A DNA stretch of 42,750 bases, taken from Eggerthellaceae bacterium. GTDB taxonomy: Bacteria; Actinomycetota; Coriobacteriia; Coriobacteriales; Eggerthellaceae. Positions within the stretch are counted from its first letter, which is position 1; every line of letters starts with the position of its first letter. This document shows, piece by piece, positions 26,840 through 37,349 of this stretch. The stretch spans positions 1-42,750 of the forward strand of contig CAJTDS010000019.1 of NCBI GenBank assembly GCA_910575165.1, read 5' to 3'. Made by a program: the position numbers and the translations under genes. The notes beneath the pieces are model-generated. The model ran no database searches and had not been told where the DNA came from. It worked only from the letters and a program-made list of their open reading frames with translations.

Positions 26840-28015
26840 CTACCTGACGATGCGGACGCGGCGCACGCCTTCGATGGCCTTGAGCTGGTCGATGGCGTCG
26901 TCGGGGTGCCCCGGGTTGCCGGCGTCCACGTCGATGAGCGTGTAGGCGCTCTGCCCCTTGGCCTTGTTGGTGACGTTCTCGATGTTCACGCCGGCGTTGC
27001 CGAACACCTGGGTGATGCGCATGAGGGCGCCCGGGGTGTTGCCGTGCAGTACGGCGATGCGGCGCAGGCCCTCGGGCACCACGCCCATGTCGCAGTCGGG
27101 GTAGTTCACCGAATGGCGGATGTTGCCGTTGTCAAGGTAGTCCACCAGCTCCTGCACGGCCATGACGGCGCAGTTGTCCTCGGCCTCCTCGGTGGAGGCT
27201 CCCAGATGGGGAAGGACGATGGCGTTTTCCATGGCCATGACCTCGGGGGTGGCGAAGTCCGTCACGTAGCGGCGCACGCGCCCGTCGGCCAGGGCGGCGG
27301 CCATGGCCTCGTTGTCCACCAGGGTGTCGCGGGAGAAGTTGAGCACGATGCAGCCGGGCTTGACCTTGGCCAGCATCTCGGCGCCGACCATCTTCTTGGT
27401 CGACTCCATGGCGGGCACGTGGATGGTGATGTAGTCGCAGACGGCCATGAGGTCGCCGAGCTGCTCGGCGTAGTGCACGTCGCTGTTCAGGCGCCAGGCG
27501 GCCCCCACCGATACGTAGGGGTCGAACCCGTAGACCTCCATCCCCAAGCCGATGGCGGCGTTGGCCACCTCGGCGCCGATGGCCCCGAGGCCCACCACCC
27601 CCAGCTTCTTGCCCATGATCTCCTGGCCGGCGAAGGCCTTCTTCGCCTTCTCGGCGGATTTGGCGATGGCGGGATCCGCCGCGTTGTCGCGGCACCACTG
27701 GGCGCCCTCCACGATGCCGCGGCTTCCCAGCAGCAGCGCGCAGAGCACGAGCTCCTTCACGGCGTTGGCGTTGGCGCCGGGGGTGTTGAAGACCACGATG
27801 CCCTCTTCGGCGGCCCGCTCGAGGGGGATGTTGTTCACGCCGGCGCCGGCGCGGGCGATGGCCCGCAGCTCGGGGTCGAAGGCCGTCTCGTGCATGTCGG
27901 CGCTGCGTACCAGGATGCCTGCCGCCCCTTCGGCGGAATCAGCCAGGGCGTAGTCGGAGGGCAGCAGCTCGGTGCCCTTCTTCGAGATGTTGTTCAGGCA
28001 GTATACCGTGCGCAT
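26840..28015 (-). CDS. serA: D-3-phosphoglycerate dehydrogenase
   Basis: Starts serine synthesis by oxidising 3-phosphoglycerate with NAD+. The 391-residue chain has the D-2-hydroxyacid dehydrogenase fold: ARAGAGVNNIP, the Rossmann motif VVGLGAIGAEVA, NFSRDTLVD, and the catalytic His in LPHLGAST. A C-terminal ACT domain (LHGNTPGALMRITQVFGNAGVNI) usually binds serine for feedback control. Length matches the short E. coli-type enzyme. The ATG follows TAGGAG. It is a single gene with its own promoter; serC and serB are not nearby. Confidence 0.93.
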   Translation of the reverse strand: MRTVYCLNNISKKGTELLPSDYALADSAEGAAGILVRSADMHETAFDPELRAIARAGAGVNNIPLERAAEEGIVVFNTPGANANAVKELVLCALLLGSRGIVEGAQWCRDNAADPAIAKSAEKAKKAFAGQEIMGKKLGVVGLGAIGAEVANAAIGLGMEVYGFDPYVSVGAAWRLNSDVHYAEQLGDLMAVCDYITIHVPAMESTKKMVGAEMLAKVKPGCIVLNFSRDTLVDNEAMAAALADGRVRRYVTDFATPEVMAMENAIVLPHLGASTEEAEDNCAVMAVQELVDYLDNGNIRHSVNYPDCDMGVVPEGLRRIAVLHGNTPGALMRITQVFGNAGVNIENVTNKAKGQSAYTLIDVDAGNPGHPDDAIDQLKAIEGVRRVRIVR

Positions 28016-28068
28016 CGTGTCTCCTATCAGGCTGGCGCCAAGCGGCGGTGCCGGCGCGTCGTCGTCCC

Positions 28069-28097
28069 ATAATGGAATGACTCGGCGATTCTGTCAA
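28069..28097 (-). promoter_or_regulatory. Strong sigma-70-type promoter of serA
   Basis: Read on the minus strand: TTGACA (28097-28092), a 17-bp spacer, CATTAT (28074-28069). The -35 is a perfect match and the -10 matches 4 of 6 positions. Transcription would begin about 45 bp before the serA start. A TATACT hexamer (28127-28132) on the plus strand may serve the divergent DUF1846 gene. Confidence 0.7.
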
Positions 28098-28174
28098 TGC
28101 GAATCCGGGGGACGGCGGGCCTGGGGTATACTCGCCTCGTTGCAGCAGGATTGGCCGGAAGGAGCCGGTGCCCC

Positions 28175-29653
28175 ATGAAAGAGGGATTCGACAACCAGAA
28201 GTACATCGCCATGCAGGCCGAGCGCATCCGCGAGCGCATCGACCAGTTCGGCGGCAAGCTGTACCTGGAATTCGGCGGCAAGCTCTTCGACGACTACCAT
28301 GCAAGCCGTGTCTTGCCCGGCTTCGAGCCCGACTCGAAGATTCGCATGCTCCAGCAGCTCTCCGACGAGGTGGAGATCATTGTGGCCATCAACGCGAGCC
28401 ACATCGAGAAGTCGAAGGTGCGCGGCGATTTAGGCATCACCTATGACGACGACGTGCTGCGGCTCATGGACATCTTCCGCTCCATGGGCTTTCTGGTGGG
28501 CGGCGTGGTCATAACCCAGTACGAGAACCAGCCGGCGGCCGACGCGTTTCGCCGCCGCTTGGACGCCCTGGGCATCAAGCACTACCTGCACTATCCCATC
28601 GCCGGCTACCCCTACGACATCGACCGCATCGTCAGCGACGAGGGCTACGGCCGCAACGACTACATCGAGACTACCCGGCCGCTGGTGGTGGTGACCGCCC
28701 CCGGCCCCGGCTCCGGCAAGATGGCCACATGCCTCTCGCAGCTCTACCACGAGCACAAGCGGGGCGTGCAGGCGGGCTACGCCAAGTACGAGACGTTCCC
28801 CGTGTGGAATCTGCCGCTGAAGCACCCGGTGAACATCGCCTACGAGGCGGCCACGGTGGATCTGGACGACTCCAACATCATCGACCCCTTCCATTTGGAG
28901 GCCTACGGGCAGACCACGGTCAACTACAACCGCGACGTCGAGATATTCCCCGTGCTCAAGACCATGTTTGAGCGCATCTCCGGGGCGAGCCCCTACCTGT
29001 CCCCGACGGACATGGGCGTGAACATGGCCGGATATGCCATCACCGACGACGAGGCGGTGCGCAACGCGGCGAAGATGGAGATCGTGCGCCGCTACTTCCA
29101 GACGGCGGTTGAGGCCAAGCGCAGCGGCTGCGGCAACGAGCTGGTGAAGAAACTGGAGATGCTCATGAGCCAGGCCGACGTCGCCACCTCGTTCTTCCCG
29201 GCCCGCTCGGCGGCGCTTTTGAAGGAGGAGACGACGGGCCTTCCGGCGGCCGCCATGGTGCTGCCGGACGGACGGGTGATCACGGGCAAGACCTCCACGC
29301 TTCTGGGGGCCGCCTCCACGCTGCTCATGAACGCGCTCAAGGCCCTTGCCGGCATCGAGGACGTCAACGTCATCACTGACGAGGTCATCGAGCCGATCTG
29401 CCACTTGAAGACCGAGCACTTCCACAGCAAGAACCCGCGCCTGCACTCCGACGAGACGCTCTTGGCGCTGTCCGTTTCCAGTGCGAAGAGCCCTCTTGCC
29501 GCCAAGCTCATGGAGCACGTGGACGACCTGCGGGGGTGCGACGCATACTTCAGCGTGATCATCTCCGCCACCGACGAGAAGCTCTACCGTACCCTTGGCA
29601 TCAACGTCTGCTGCGAGCCGAAGTACGAGCAGCATCGCTACTACCACAAGTAA
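28175..29653 (+). CDS. DUF1846 / UPF0371 family protein
   Basis: A 492-residue cytosolic protein matching the DUF1846 family across its length, from EGFDNQKYIAMQAERIRERI to YGQHRYYHK-type ending (KYEQHRYYHK). Conserved features include TAPGPGSGKMATCLSQLYHE, a P-loop-like glycine-rich turn, and FPVWNLPLKHPVN. Structures exist for the family, but its reaction is not established. The ATG at 28175 follows GGAAGGAG at about 10 nt. The dapL gene begins 15 bp after its stop, so the two are almost certainly co-transcribed. A link to amino-acid or cell-wall metabolism is only inferred from that. Confidence 0.88.
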   Translation: MKEGFDNQKYIAMQAERIRERIDQFGGKLYLEFGGKLFDDYHASRVLPGFEPDSKIRMLQQLSDEVEIIVAINASHIEKSKVRGDLGITYDDDVLRLMDIFRSMGFLVGGVVITQYENQPAADAFRRRLDALGIKHYLHYPIAGYPYDIDRIVSDEGYGRNDYIETTRPLVVVTAPGPGSGKMATCLSQLYHEHKRGVQAGYAKYETFPVWNLPLKHPVNIAYEAATVDLDDSNIIDPFHLEAYGQTTVNYNRDVEIFPVLKTMFERISGASPYLSPTDMGVNMAGYAITDDEAVRNAAKMEIVRRYFQTAVEAKRSGCGNELVKKLEMLMSQADVATSFFPARSAALLKEETTGLPAAAMVLPDGRVITGKTSTLLGAASTLLMNALKALAGIEDVNVITDEVIEPICHLKTEHFHSKNPRLHSDETLLALSVSSAKSPLAAKLMEHVDDLRGCDAYFSVIISATDEKLYRTLGINVCCEPKYEQHRYYHK

Positions 29654-29668
29654 GAAAGGCTGGAACCG

Positions 29669-30892
29669 ATGGTTCAGATCAACGAGAACTACCAGAAGCT
29701 GCCCGGCAGCTACCTGTTCGCCGACATCGCGCGCCGCACGGCCGCCTACCAGGAGGCCCATCCGGATGCGAAGCTCATCCGCATGGGCATCGGCGACGTC
29801 ACGCGCCCGCTGGCGCCGGCCGTAGTGGAGGCCATGCACAAGGCCGTCGACGACCTGGCCGCCGCGGAGACCTTCCACGGCTACGGCCCCGAGCAGGGCT
29901 ACGACTTCCTGCGCAACGCCATCGTCGAGCGCGACTTCAAGGCGCGCGGCATGGACATCGAGGCGGACGAGGTGTTCATCTCCGACGGCGCCAAGAGCGA
30001 CTGCGGCAACATCGGCGATTTGTTCGGTGCGGACAACGTGGTGGCGGTGTGCGACCCGGTGTACCCGGTGTACGTGGACACCAACGCCATGGCCGGACGC
30101 GCCGGCGACTACGACGAGCAGGCCCAGGGGTGGACGAAGCTCGTCTACATGCCCACCACGGCCGACAACGGCTTCTGCCCGGCCCTGCCCCAGGTGCCCG
30201 TGGACATCATCTACCTGTGCTCGCCGAACAATCCCACCGGCACCGCCCTTACCTTCGACCAGCTGAAGGCGTGGGTCGATTACGCCAACAGCCAAGGGGC
30301 GGTCATCATGTTCGACGCCGCTTACGAGCGCTTCATCGCCGAGGACGACGTGCCCCACTCCATCTACGAGATCACCGGCGCCAAGGAATGCGCCATCGAG
30401 TTCCGCTCGTTCTCGAAGACGGCCGGCTTCACCGGGGCCCGCTGCGGCTACACCGTGGTGCCCAAGGCGCTCGTGCGCGGCGGCCAGAGCCTGCACGATA
30501 TGTGGAACCGCCGCCAGACCACGAAGTTCAACGGCGCCAGCTACGTGATCCAGCGGGGCGCGGCAGCCGTGTACACGCCCGAAGGCGAGCGCCAGATAGA
30601 GGAGACCCTGGACTACTACCGCCGCAACGCCCGGGTGCTCAAGGAGGGGCTCTCCGAAGCGGGCCTCGAGGTCTACGGCGGTGTGAACAGCCCCTACGTG
30701 TGGTGCAAGACCCCCGAGGGGGTTGGTTCGTGGGAGTTCTTCCAGAGGCTTCTGGAAGAGGCCAACGTAATCACCACTCCCGGTGCCGGCTTCGGGCCGG
30801 CCGGGGAGGGTTACATCCGCTTCACTGCTTTCGGCGACGCCGAGGCGACCGAGGAGGCTATGGAGCGCATCAAGGCGATGCTGCGCGGCTAG
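29669..30892 (+). CDS. dapL: LL-diaminopimelate aminotransferase
   Basis: Converts tetrahydrodipicolinate directly to LL-diaminopimelate with glutamate as amino donor, bypassing the succinylase or acetylase steps of lysine and peptidoglycan precursor synthesis. The 407-residue PLP enzyme has the fold type I signature [10 protein letters not shown] with the Schiff-base Lys, plus [29 protein letters not shown] and the closing [19 protein letters not shown]. Length is typical. The ATG at 29669 follows GAAAGG. It converges with the lipid kinase gene 16 bp away. Confidence 0.95.
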   Translation: MVQINENYQKLPGSYLFADIARRTAAYQEAHPDAKLIRMGIGDVTRPLAPAVVEAMHKAVDDLAAAETFHGYGPEQGYDFLRNAIVERDFKARGMDIEADEVFISDGAKSDCGNIGDLFGADNVVAVCDPVYPVYVDTNAMAGRAGDYDEQAQGWTKLVYMPTTADNGFCPALPQVPVDIIYLCSPNNPTGTALTFDQLKAWVDYANSQGAVIMFDAAYERFIAEDDVPHSIYEITGAKECAIEFRSFSKTAGFTGARCGYTVVPKALVRGGQSLHDMWNRRQTTKFNGASYVIQRGAAAVYTPEGERQIEETLDYYRRNARVLKEGLSEAGLEVYGGVNSPYVWCKTPEGVGSWEFFQRLLEEANVITTPGAGFGPAGEGYIRFTAFGDAEATEEAMERIKAMLRG

Positions 30893-30908
30893 CGCAGATG
30901 CGCGGGCA

Positions 30909-31832
30909 TCATTGCCCGAGGGGCGCTATCACGCGCAAGGAGGCCGGGTCGAGACGAACGTCGAAGACCCGGCCTTGCAGTTTCTCGCCGTCCACCTGGG
31001 CGGGCGGCTGCTGCTCGAACTCAATATGGGCCGTGGTGCAGCGCAGCATCTCGATGTTCCTGAATCCGACGTGCCCGCCGCCCTTCGCCCGCAGGAAAAG
31101 GTAGATCGCCTTCGCCACGCTGACCGGCGGATGGGCTATGCACAGGTCCAGCACGCCGTCGTCCAGGCGCGCCTCCGGGCAGATCTTGAAGCCCCCGCCG
31201 TAGTAGGGCCCGTTCTGCACGGCGAAGGTGATCGATTCGCCTGATACCGGCTCGCCGCCGTCGAAGGAGGCGGTGTAGCGGTAGCTATCGAGATGATGGA
31301 GCAGCTGGTCGAAGCCACTTTCCATGTACAGGGCCGTACCGGATTTGCCGCTTTTCTTGCGTCGCTCCATGGTGTCGATGGCGATGGCGGCATCCAGCCC
31401 GAACGAGAGCGTCTCCATGAACCACTGCCCGTTGGCGCACCCCACGTCGATGGCGCTCTGGCAGCCGCGCAGGATCTGGTCGCAGGCTATGTCAGGACGG
31501 CTCGAGATGCCCAGGCTGCGGGCGAAGTCGTTTCCCGACCCGACCGGTATCACCCCTAGGGCGGGCCGTTCGAAGCCGTCGCGCTGCATGAGCCCGTTGA
31601 CGATTTCATGGATAACGCCGTCGCCGCCCAAGGCGATGACCGTGTCAGCGCCTTGGGCCCGCTTCGCCAGATCGGTCGCATGGTGGGGGCCGACGGTCCT
31701 GGCCAGCACCACGTTTCGGTCCCCCAGGGCCTCGCGCAGCAGCGGAACGACCGCCTCGATGGCCTTCGCCCCGTTGCCGTTCTGGGCGGCGGGGTTTGCT
31801 ATCAGAAGCACGTGTCCCAGGTTCGCGTCCAT
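30909..31832 (-). CDS. Diacylglycerol kinase-like lipid kinase (DgkB/YegS family)
   Basis: Probably phosphorylates diacylglycerol or a related lipid at the inner membrane. The 307-residue protein has the DAGK catalytic pattern: LLIANPAAQNGNGAK, the nucleotide-binding GGDGVIHEIVNG, and GVIPVGSGNDFARSL. A C-terminal beta-sandwich ends in VDGEKL. The ATG at 31832 is placed by homology; the frame is open upstream but that part is low-complexity, and the ribosome site (GGGGGCGG) is weak. The gene is divergent from pyrG across about 250 bp that contain no other gene. Confidence 0.88.
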   Translation of the reverse strand: MDANLGHVLLIANPAAQNGNGAKAIEAVVPLLREALGDRNVVLARTVGPHHATDLAKRAQGADTVIALGGDGVIHEIVNGLMQRDGFERPALGVIPVGSGNDFARSLGISSRPDIACDQILRGCQSAIDVGCANGQWFMETLSFGLDAAIAIDTMERRKKSGKSGTALYMESGFDQLLHHLDSYRYTASFDGGEPVSGESITFAVQNGPYYGGGFKICPEARLDDGVLDLCIAHPPVSVAKAIYLFLRAKGGGHVGFRNIEMLRCTTAHIEFEQQPPAQVDGEKLQGRVFDVRLDPASLRVIAPLGQ

Positions 31833-32081
31833 ATCCGCCCCCGTCTTCGCCGGTTCTTTTCGTCGGCCTTTATTGTACGCCTTCTCGCGGCCGCGACTCG
31901 CCGCGTTAAAAGTTCGTAAATCCGAAGCTGTTGCCTCGCTGTGCCTTTTCGGCTGGGCGTAACATACGAATACGTTTGGAACACCGGGCGGCGGGCATGG
32001 CGCGCTCGGCGGGTCCAGGCGTGCGCTTCGCATTCGCCTCGGGCCTTCGCGCTCTGCCCGCAAGGACGAAAGGCGGCTTCA

Positions 32082-33770
32082 ATGGCAAAGCACATCTTCG
32101 TGACCGGCGGCGTCGTGTCGTCGTTGGGGAAGGGCATCACGGCCGCATCGCTGGGTCATTTGCTGAAGGCCCGCGGCTACAAGGTGACCATGCAGAAGAT
32201 GGACCCGTACCTCAACGTAGATCCCGGCACCATGAGCCCGTTCCAGCACGGCGAGGTGTTCGTGACCGAGGACGGCCACGAGGGCGACCTCGACCTGGGC
32301 CATTACGAACGCTTCATCGACGAGAACCTAGGGCGCGAATCGAACTTCACCCAGGGCAGCATCTACAAGAGCCTTATCGCCCGCGAGCGCCGCGGAGACT
32401 ACCTGGGAGGCACCGTGCAGGTGATTCCCCATGTGACCGACGCCATAAAGGAGCGGCTGCACCGTATCGCCGACCAGTCCGGCGCCCATATCGTCATCTC
32501 CGAGATCGGCGGCACCATAGGGGATATCGAGAGCCTTCCCTTCATCGAGGCGGCGCGTCAGTTCAAGAAGGAGCGGCCGGCGGAAGATGTGCTCTTCGTT
32601 CATGTGACGCTGGTGCCCTACATCGCTGCCGCCCACGAGGTGAAGACCAAGCCCACCCAGCATTCGGTGAAGGAGCTGCGGTCCCTGGGCGTGCAGCCGG
32701 ACTTCATCGTGTGCCGCAGCGACCATGAGATCACGGACAAGACCCGTGAGAAGATCGCCCTGTTCTGCGACGTGGAGCCCGAAGCGGTTCTGGCCTGCAC
32801 CGACGCACCGTCCATCTACCAGGTCCCCATCAGCTTGCACGACCAGCGCTTCGACACCATGGTGCTCGAACGGTTAGGGCTGCCAGTGCCTCCCATCAAC
32901 CTGGTGCCGCTCCAGGATTTCCTCGACCGAAGCGAGCTGTGCGACAAGGCGGTCGACATCGCCATCGTGGGCAAGTACGTGAGCCTGCCGGACGCCTACC
33001 TCTCGGTCATCGAAGCGCTCAAGCACGGAGGCGTGTGGGATCGGGCGCAGGTGAGCATCCACCTGGTGGACGGTGAGGAGCTGGACGCCTCCAACGTGGA
33101 GTCGGTGCTGGGCGGCATGGACGGCATCCTGGTCCCGGGCGGATTCGGGAGGCGCGCCTTCGAAGGCAAGATCGAGGCGGTGCGCTTCGCCCGCGAGAAG
33201 GGCGTTCCCTTCCTGGGCATCTGCTTGGGGCTGCAGGCGGCCGTGTGCGAGTTCGCGCGCCACGTGGCGGGGCTGGAAGGGGCCACCTCGGCCGAGTTCG
33301 CCGACGAGATAGCCGCTGGTGCGAGCGAGGCGGATGCCGCCGCCATCCGCAGCGCGGCCGAGCAGTCCCGGGTGCCCCTGGTCATCGACCTTATGCCCGA
33401 GCAGGAGGATGTGGAGGACAAGGGCGGCACCATGCGCCTGGGGTCGTTCGCCTGCAAGCTTCAGCCGGGCACTATGGCGGCGCAGGCCTACGGCCAGGAG
33501 CTTATCTTCGAGCGTCACCGCCACCGGTTCGAGGTGAACAACGCCTACCGCGACGCGCTTGTGCAGGCGGGGCTCGTGCTCTCGGGCCTCAGTCCCGACG
33601 GGCGTTTGGTGGAGATGATCGAGCTGCCCGGCCATCCGTGGTTCGTCGCCTCCCAGGGGCACCCCGAGTTCAAGAGCCGTCCTACCCGCCCGCACCCCCT
33701 TTTCCGCGATTTCGTGAAGGCGGCTCTGCTGCACCGCGAGGCTCGGGTAGAATTGATGCAGCAGGAGTAA
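32082..33770 (+). CDS. pyrG: CTP synthase
   Basis: Aminates UTP to CTP with glutamine and ATP. The 562-residue protein begins with the family motif KHIFVTGGVVSSLGKGI, so the ATG at 32082 is firm (GAAAGGCGG upstream). The synthase half contains the UTP/ATP-binding stretches MDPYLNVDPGTM and TIGDIESLPF. The glutaminase half has GICLGLQ with nucleophile C381 and GHPEFKSRP with the His-Glu pair. A loop of about 40 residues, Ala/Glu-rich (SAEFADEIAAGASEADAAAIRSA split over two parts), is inserted in the glutaminase domain, which explains the extra length. Confidence 0.97.
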   Translation: MAKHIFVTGGVVSSLGKGITAASLGHLLKARGYKVTMQKMDPYLNVDPGTMSPFQHGEVFVTEDGHEGDLDLGHYERFIDENLGRESNFTQGSIYKSLIARERRGDYLGGTVQVIPHVTDAIKERLHRIADQSGAHIVISEIGGTIGDIESLPFIEAARQFKKERPAEDVLFVHVTLVPYIAAAHEVKTKPTQHSVKELRSLGVQPDFIVCRSDHEITDKTREKIALFCDVEPEAVLACTDAPSIYQVPISLHDQRFDTMVLERLGLPVPPINLVPLQDFLDRSELCDKAVDIAIVGKYVSLPDAYLSVIEALKHGGVWDRAQVSIHLVDGEELDASNVESVLGGMDGILVPGGFGRRAFEGKIEAVRFAREKGVPFLGICLGLQAAVCEFARHVAGLEGATSAEFADEIAAGASEADAAAIRSAAEQSRVPLVIDLMPEQEDVEDKGGTMRLGSFACKLQPGTMAAQAYGQELIFERHRHRFEVNNAYRDALVQAGLVLSGLSPDGRLVEMIELPGHPWFVASQGHPEFKSRPTRPHPLFRDFVKAALLHREARVELMQQE

Positions 33771-33813
33771 CGGGCGCCCGAAGGGGGTGCGACGGCTGAA
33801 GGGGAGGGTCCGA

Positions 33814-34740
<927 letters not shown>

Positions 34741-34762
34741 CCGGTCGGCTCGCGCCCGGCTC

Positions 34763-36214
34763 CTACAGAAGCATACGGTCTTCGGGACGTTCGAAGGGGT
34801 CGATCAGCGACAGCAGGTTTCGCAGCTGGATGTTCAGGTTGTTGTTCGAGGTGTTGAGCAGGCACAGCGTAGGGTAGTCGACCCAGAGGTAGTCCTTCGA
34901 CCGCGCGACGTCCCCGAAGAACTCTTCTGCGCGCTCGGCATCCAGTTCGATGAGCACGTTGCGATTCTCCTCGCAGTAGAAGCGCCCGCCCTCCTCGGAG
35001 AGCACCACGTCGCGTACCACGCCCTCGCCGCTCTCCAGCAACGCCAGCACGGCCGACTCCGCGCTATCGGGCTCGTCGCTGCAGCCAGCTTCCCGCTGCA
35101 GCGTAGGGGAGAGCTCGGCCGTATCGAAGCAGCCCGGTTCCCTCCTGACGCGCACCAGGTACCGAACGCCTTCCTCGCTTCTGTTGATGACCAGGGCGAA
35201 GGTCGCCATCCCCTGCGCCTCGAAGAGCGGCTGCCTCCAGCGGGCCACCTCGCGCCCCTCTATGGCGATGTCGAAGAAGCCCACGGAGAACGGGTAGCCC
35301 TCCCGATGGCGAAACGCCGTGGCGTCGTCGTCGAACTTCCAGTCCGCAAGCTCGCCAAGGCCGACGATGCGCCGCGTCGAGAAGTCGAACATCTTCGCGT
35401 TGCAGAGACGCTCGGTTACATGGGCGACCTTGAAGGCGTCCGGCTGTCCGGCGAGCGAGTCGACAAGCTGCCGGTCGGCCCCGCCGCCCTCCAGCACGCC
35501 CGCGGAGGGAGGCCCCCACAGCGACCAGGGGATGCAGGAGAGCACGGTGCGGGTGTCCATGTTGACCAGGTTCGGGTAGCGCATGAGGCGCTTGACCTGG
35601 CCGAGGGTCATCCAGCGGTGGGTTGGAAGCGCCTCCACCTCCCCCTCGGCGAGCACCACCACGTTGCGGTTTCGCTTGCCCAGGAAGCGCGAGGACTGCT
35701 CGGACTGCACCTGGTCGACCAGGGTGCGCGTGCGCGGCCCGCCCGAGCCGTCGCGCAGGAAGTACTCCAGGTAGGCCGGGCGCCCGCCGCCGTGCAGGCG
35801 CAGGAAGTTCGAGCGCGTGGCCTGGATGGTGGGCGAGACCTGCACCCTGTTGACGTTGCCGGGCTCGATTTTGGCCTGCATGAGGAGGTGGGCGGTCCCG
35901 TCGAACACCTTCGCCACGACGCCCAGGTAGCCGATCTCGCCCTGCAGCAGCACCGGCTGGGCCAGCTCGCGCTCCCCCTCGGCCACCTCGAGGCCCGCCA
36001 CCTGGAAGAAGGACCCCGCTGGGTTGCCGATGCGCCCGGTGGCCGGGTCGAGCCGCCAGGGGGCGCACTGCGCCAGGCCCACGCGGGAGATGCTCACCTC
36101 GGTGGCCTCGTTGCGCTCGCGCACCCAGCCGAGCAGCGCCTCGAAGGGCTCCAGCCCCTCGTCGGACGCCCAGGAGCGCCAGAACGCGTCGACGGTCTGC
36201 TTGTCGGGGGCCAC
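34763..36214 (-). CDS. NDP-hexose 2,3-dehydratase family protein
   Basis: Members remove water from C2-C3 of dTDP-4-keto-6-deoxyglucose, opening the way to 2,6-dideoxy or 3-amino sugars. The 483-residue protein is a tandem duplication, as the family is. The first half has GSFFQVAGLEV, QPVLLQGEIGYLGV, HLLMQAKIEPGNVN and VSPTIQATRSNF. The second half has degenerate copies (FFDIAIEGREV, VRVRREPGCFD, LSPTLQREAG). It starts with GTG at 36214, 7 bp after the aminotransferase gene, and is the last gene of the glycan operon, converging on xerD across 22 bp. This family is best known from actinomycete antibiotic clusters. Confidence 0.88.
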   Translation of the reverse strand: MAPDKQTVDAFWRSWASDEGLEPFEALLGWVRERNEATEVSISRVGLAQCAPWRLDPATGRIGNPAGSFFQVAGLEVAEGERELAQPVLLQGEIGYLGVVAKVFDGTAHLLMQAKIEPGNVNRVQVSPTIQATRSNFLRLHGGGRPAYLEYFLRDGSGGPRTRTLVDQVQSEQSSRFLGKRNRNVVVLAEGEVEALPTHRWMTLGQVKRLMRYPNLVNMDTRTVLSCIPWSLWGPPSAGVLEGGGADRQLVDSLAGQPDAFKVAHVTERLCNAKMFDFSTRRIVGLGELADWKFDDDATAFRHREGYPFSVGFFDIAIEGREVARWRQPLFEAQGMATFALVINRSEEGVRYLVRVRREPGCFDTAELSPTLQREAGCSDEPDSAESAVLALLESGEGVVRDVVLSEEGGRFYCEENRNVLIELDAERAEEFFGDVARSKDYLWVDYPTLCLLNTSNNNLNIQLRNLLSLIDPFERPEDRMLL

Positions 36215-36221
36215 CGCGCCC

Positions 36222-37349
36222 CTAGGAGAGGATGTCGAAGACGCCGGAGAGCACGCGGTCCACGTCGGCCGCCGTCATGTCCGCGTGCAGCGGCAGGCGC
36301 AGGGTGCGCGAGCCCAAATCCTCGGTCACCGGGCAGTCCCGCGGGTCGTTGCCCAGCCTGCGGCCCATGGGGGCGGAGTGCAGCGGCACGTAGCAGATGT
36401 AGGCCATGACGCCGCGCTCCTTCAGGCCCTCCACCAGGCGGGTGCGCGTATCCTCGTCGGGCAGCACGACGTTGTACATGTGGGCGTTGTGCTCGACGTG
36501 GCCGGGCACAACGAGCCGGCGCAGGCGCCCGCCCGCCTCCAGCGGCGCCAGCTCGCGCTCGTAGGCCTGCCATACCGCCATGCGCTTGCCCATGATCTCG
36601 TCGTAGCGCTCCATCTGCGCGTGCAGCACGGCCGCCAGCACGTCCGAGGGCAGGAAGGAAGATCCCAGGTCGTGCCAGGTGTACTTGTCGGTCCAGCCGC
36701 GCAGCACCTGGCGGCGGTTGGTGCCCTTCTCGCGTATGATCTCGGCGCGCTCCAGGAACCGCCCCTCGTTGAGCACGATGGCGCCGCCCTCGCCCATGAC
36801 GTAGTTCTTCGTCTCGTGGAAGCTGTAGCAGCCGAACTCCGAGAGCGTGCCGGCAGGGCGCCCCTTGTAGGTCGACCCCACCGCCTGGGCGGCGTCCTCG
36901 ATGACGAACAGGCCGCGCTCGGCGGCCACGGCGTCGATGGCGTCCATCTCGGCGGGGACGCCGGCGTAGTCGATGGCGTAGACGGCGCGTGTGCGGTCGG
37001 TGATAAGCCCCTCCACCAGCGACTCGTCCATGTTGAGCGTGTCGGGCCGCACGTCGCAGAACACGGGCTTGGCGCCCCGCAGCAGGAAGGCGTTGACCGT
37101 GGAGGAGAACGTGAAGGACGGCACGATCACCTCGTCGCCGGGCTGCAGGTCGATCAGTATCGAGGCCATCTCCAGCGCCGCGGTGCCGGAAGTGGTCAGC
37201 AGCATTCGCTCGATGCCGAAGCGCTCGCGGAACTGCTCGTAGACCTTGAAGGTGTACGAGCCGTCGCCGGAGGTCTTGCCGTTGCGCAGCGCGTCGAGGG
37301 CGTAGCGCTCCTCAAGCTCGGTGATGGATGCCTTGTTGAAGGGAATCAT
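36222..37349 (-). CDS. WecE/DegT-type sugar aminotransferase
   Basis: A PLP enzyme that aminates a nucleotide-linked keto-sugar. The 375-residue protein opens with MIPFNKASITELE and has TSGTAALEMA, VPSFTFSSTVNAFLLRGAKPVF, EDAAQAVGS, and SFHETKN with the PLP Lys at 181. It most resembles WecE/RffA (dTDP-4-keto-6-deoxy-sugar 4-aminotransferase), though a 3-aminotransferase role cannot be excluded given the neighbouring 2,3-dehydratase. The ATG at 37349 overlaps the preceding glycosyltransferase stop (ATGA), with AAAGG upstream. Confidence 0.9.
   Translation of the reverse strand: MIPFNKASITELEERYALDALRNGKTSGDGSYTFKVYEQFRERFGIERMLLTTSGTAALEMASILIDLQPGDEVIVPSFTFSSTVNAFLLRGAKPVFCDVRPDTLNMDESLVEGLITDRTRAVYAIDYAGVPAEMDAIDAVAAERGLFVIEDAAQAVGSTYKGRPAGTLSEFGCYSFHETKNYVMGEGGAIVLNEGRFLERAEIIREKGTNRRQVLRGWTDKYTWHDLGSSFLPSDVLAAVLHAQMERYDEIMGKRMAVWQAYERELAPLEAGGRLRRLVVPGHVEHNAHMYNVVLPDEDTRTRLVEGLKERGVMAYICYVPLHSAPMGRRLGNDPRDCPVTEDLGSRTLRLPLHADMTAADVDRVLSGVFDILS

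Noticed and set aside
28430-30496. 688-residue minus-strand frame
   Set aside because: Antisense to the DUF1846 and dapL genes.
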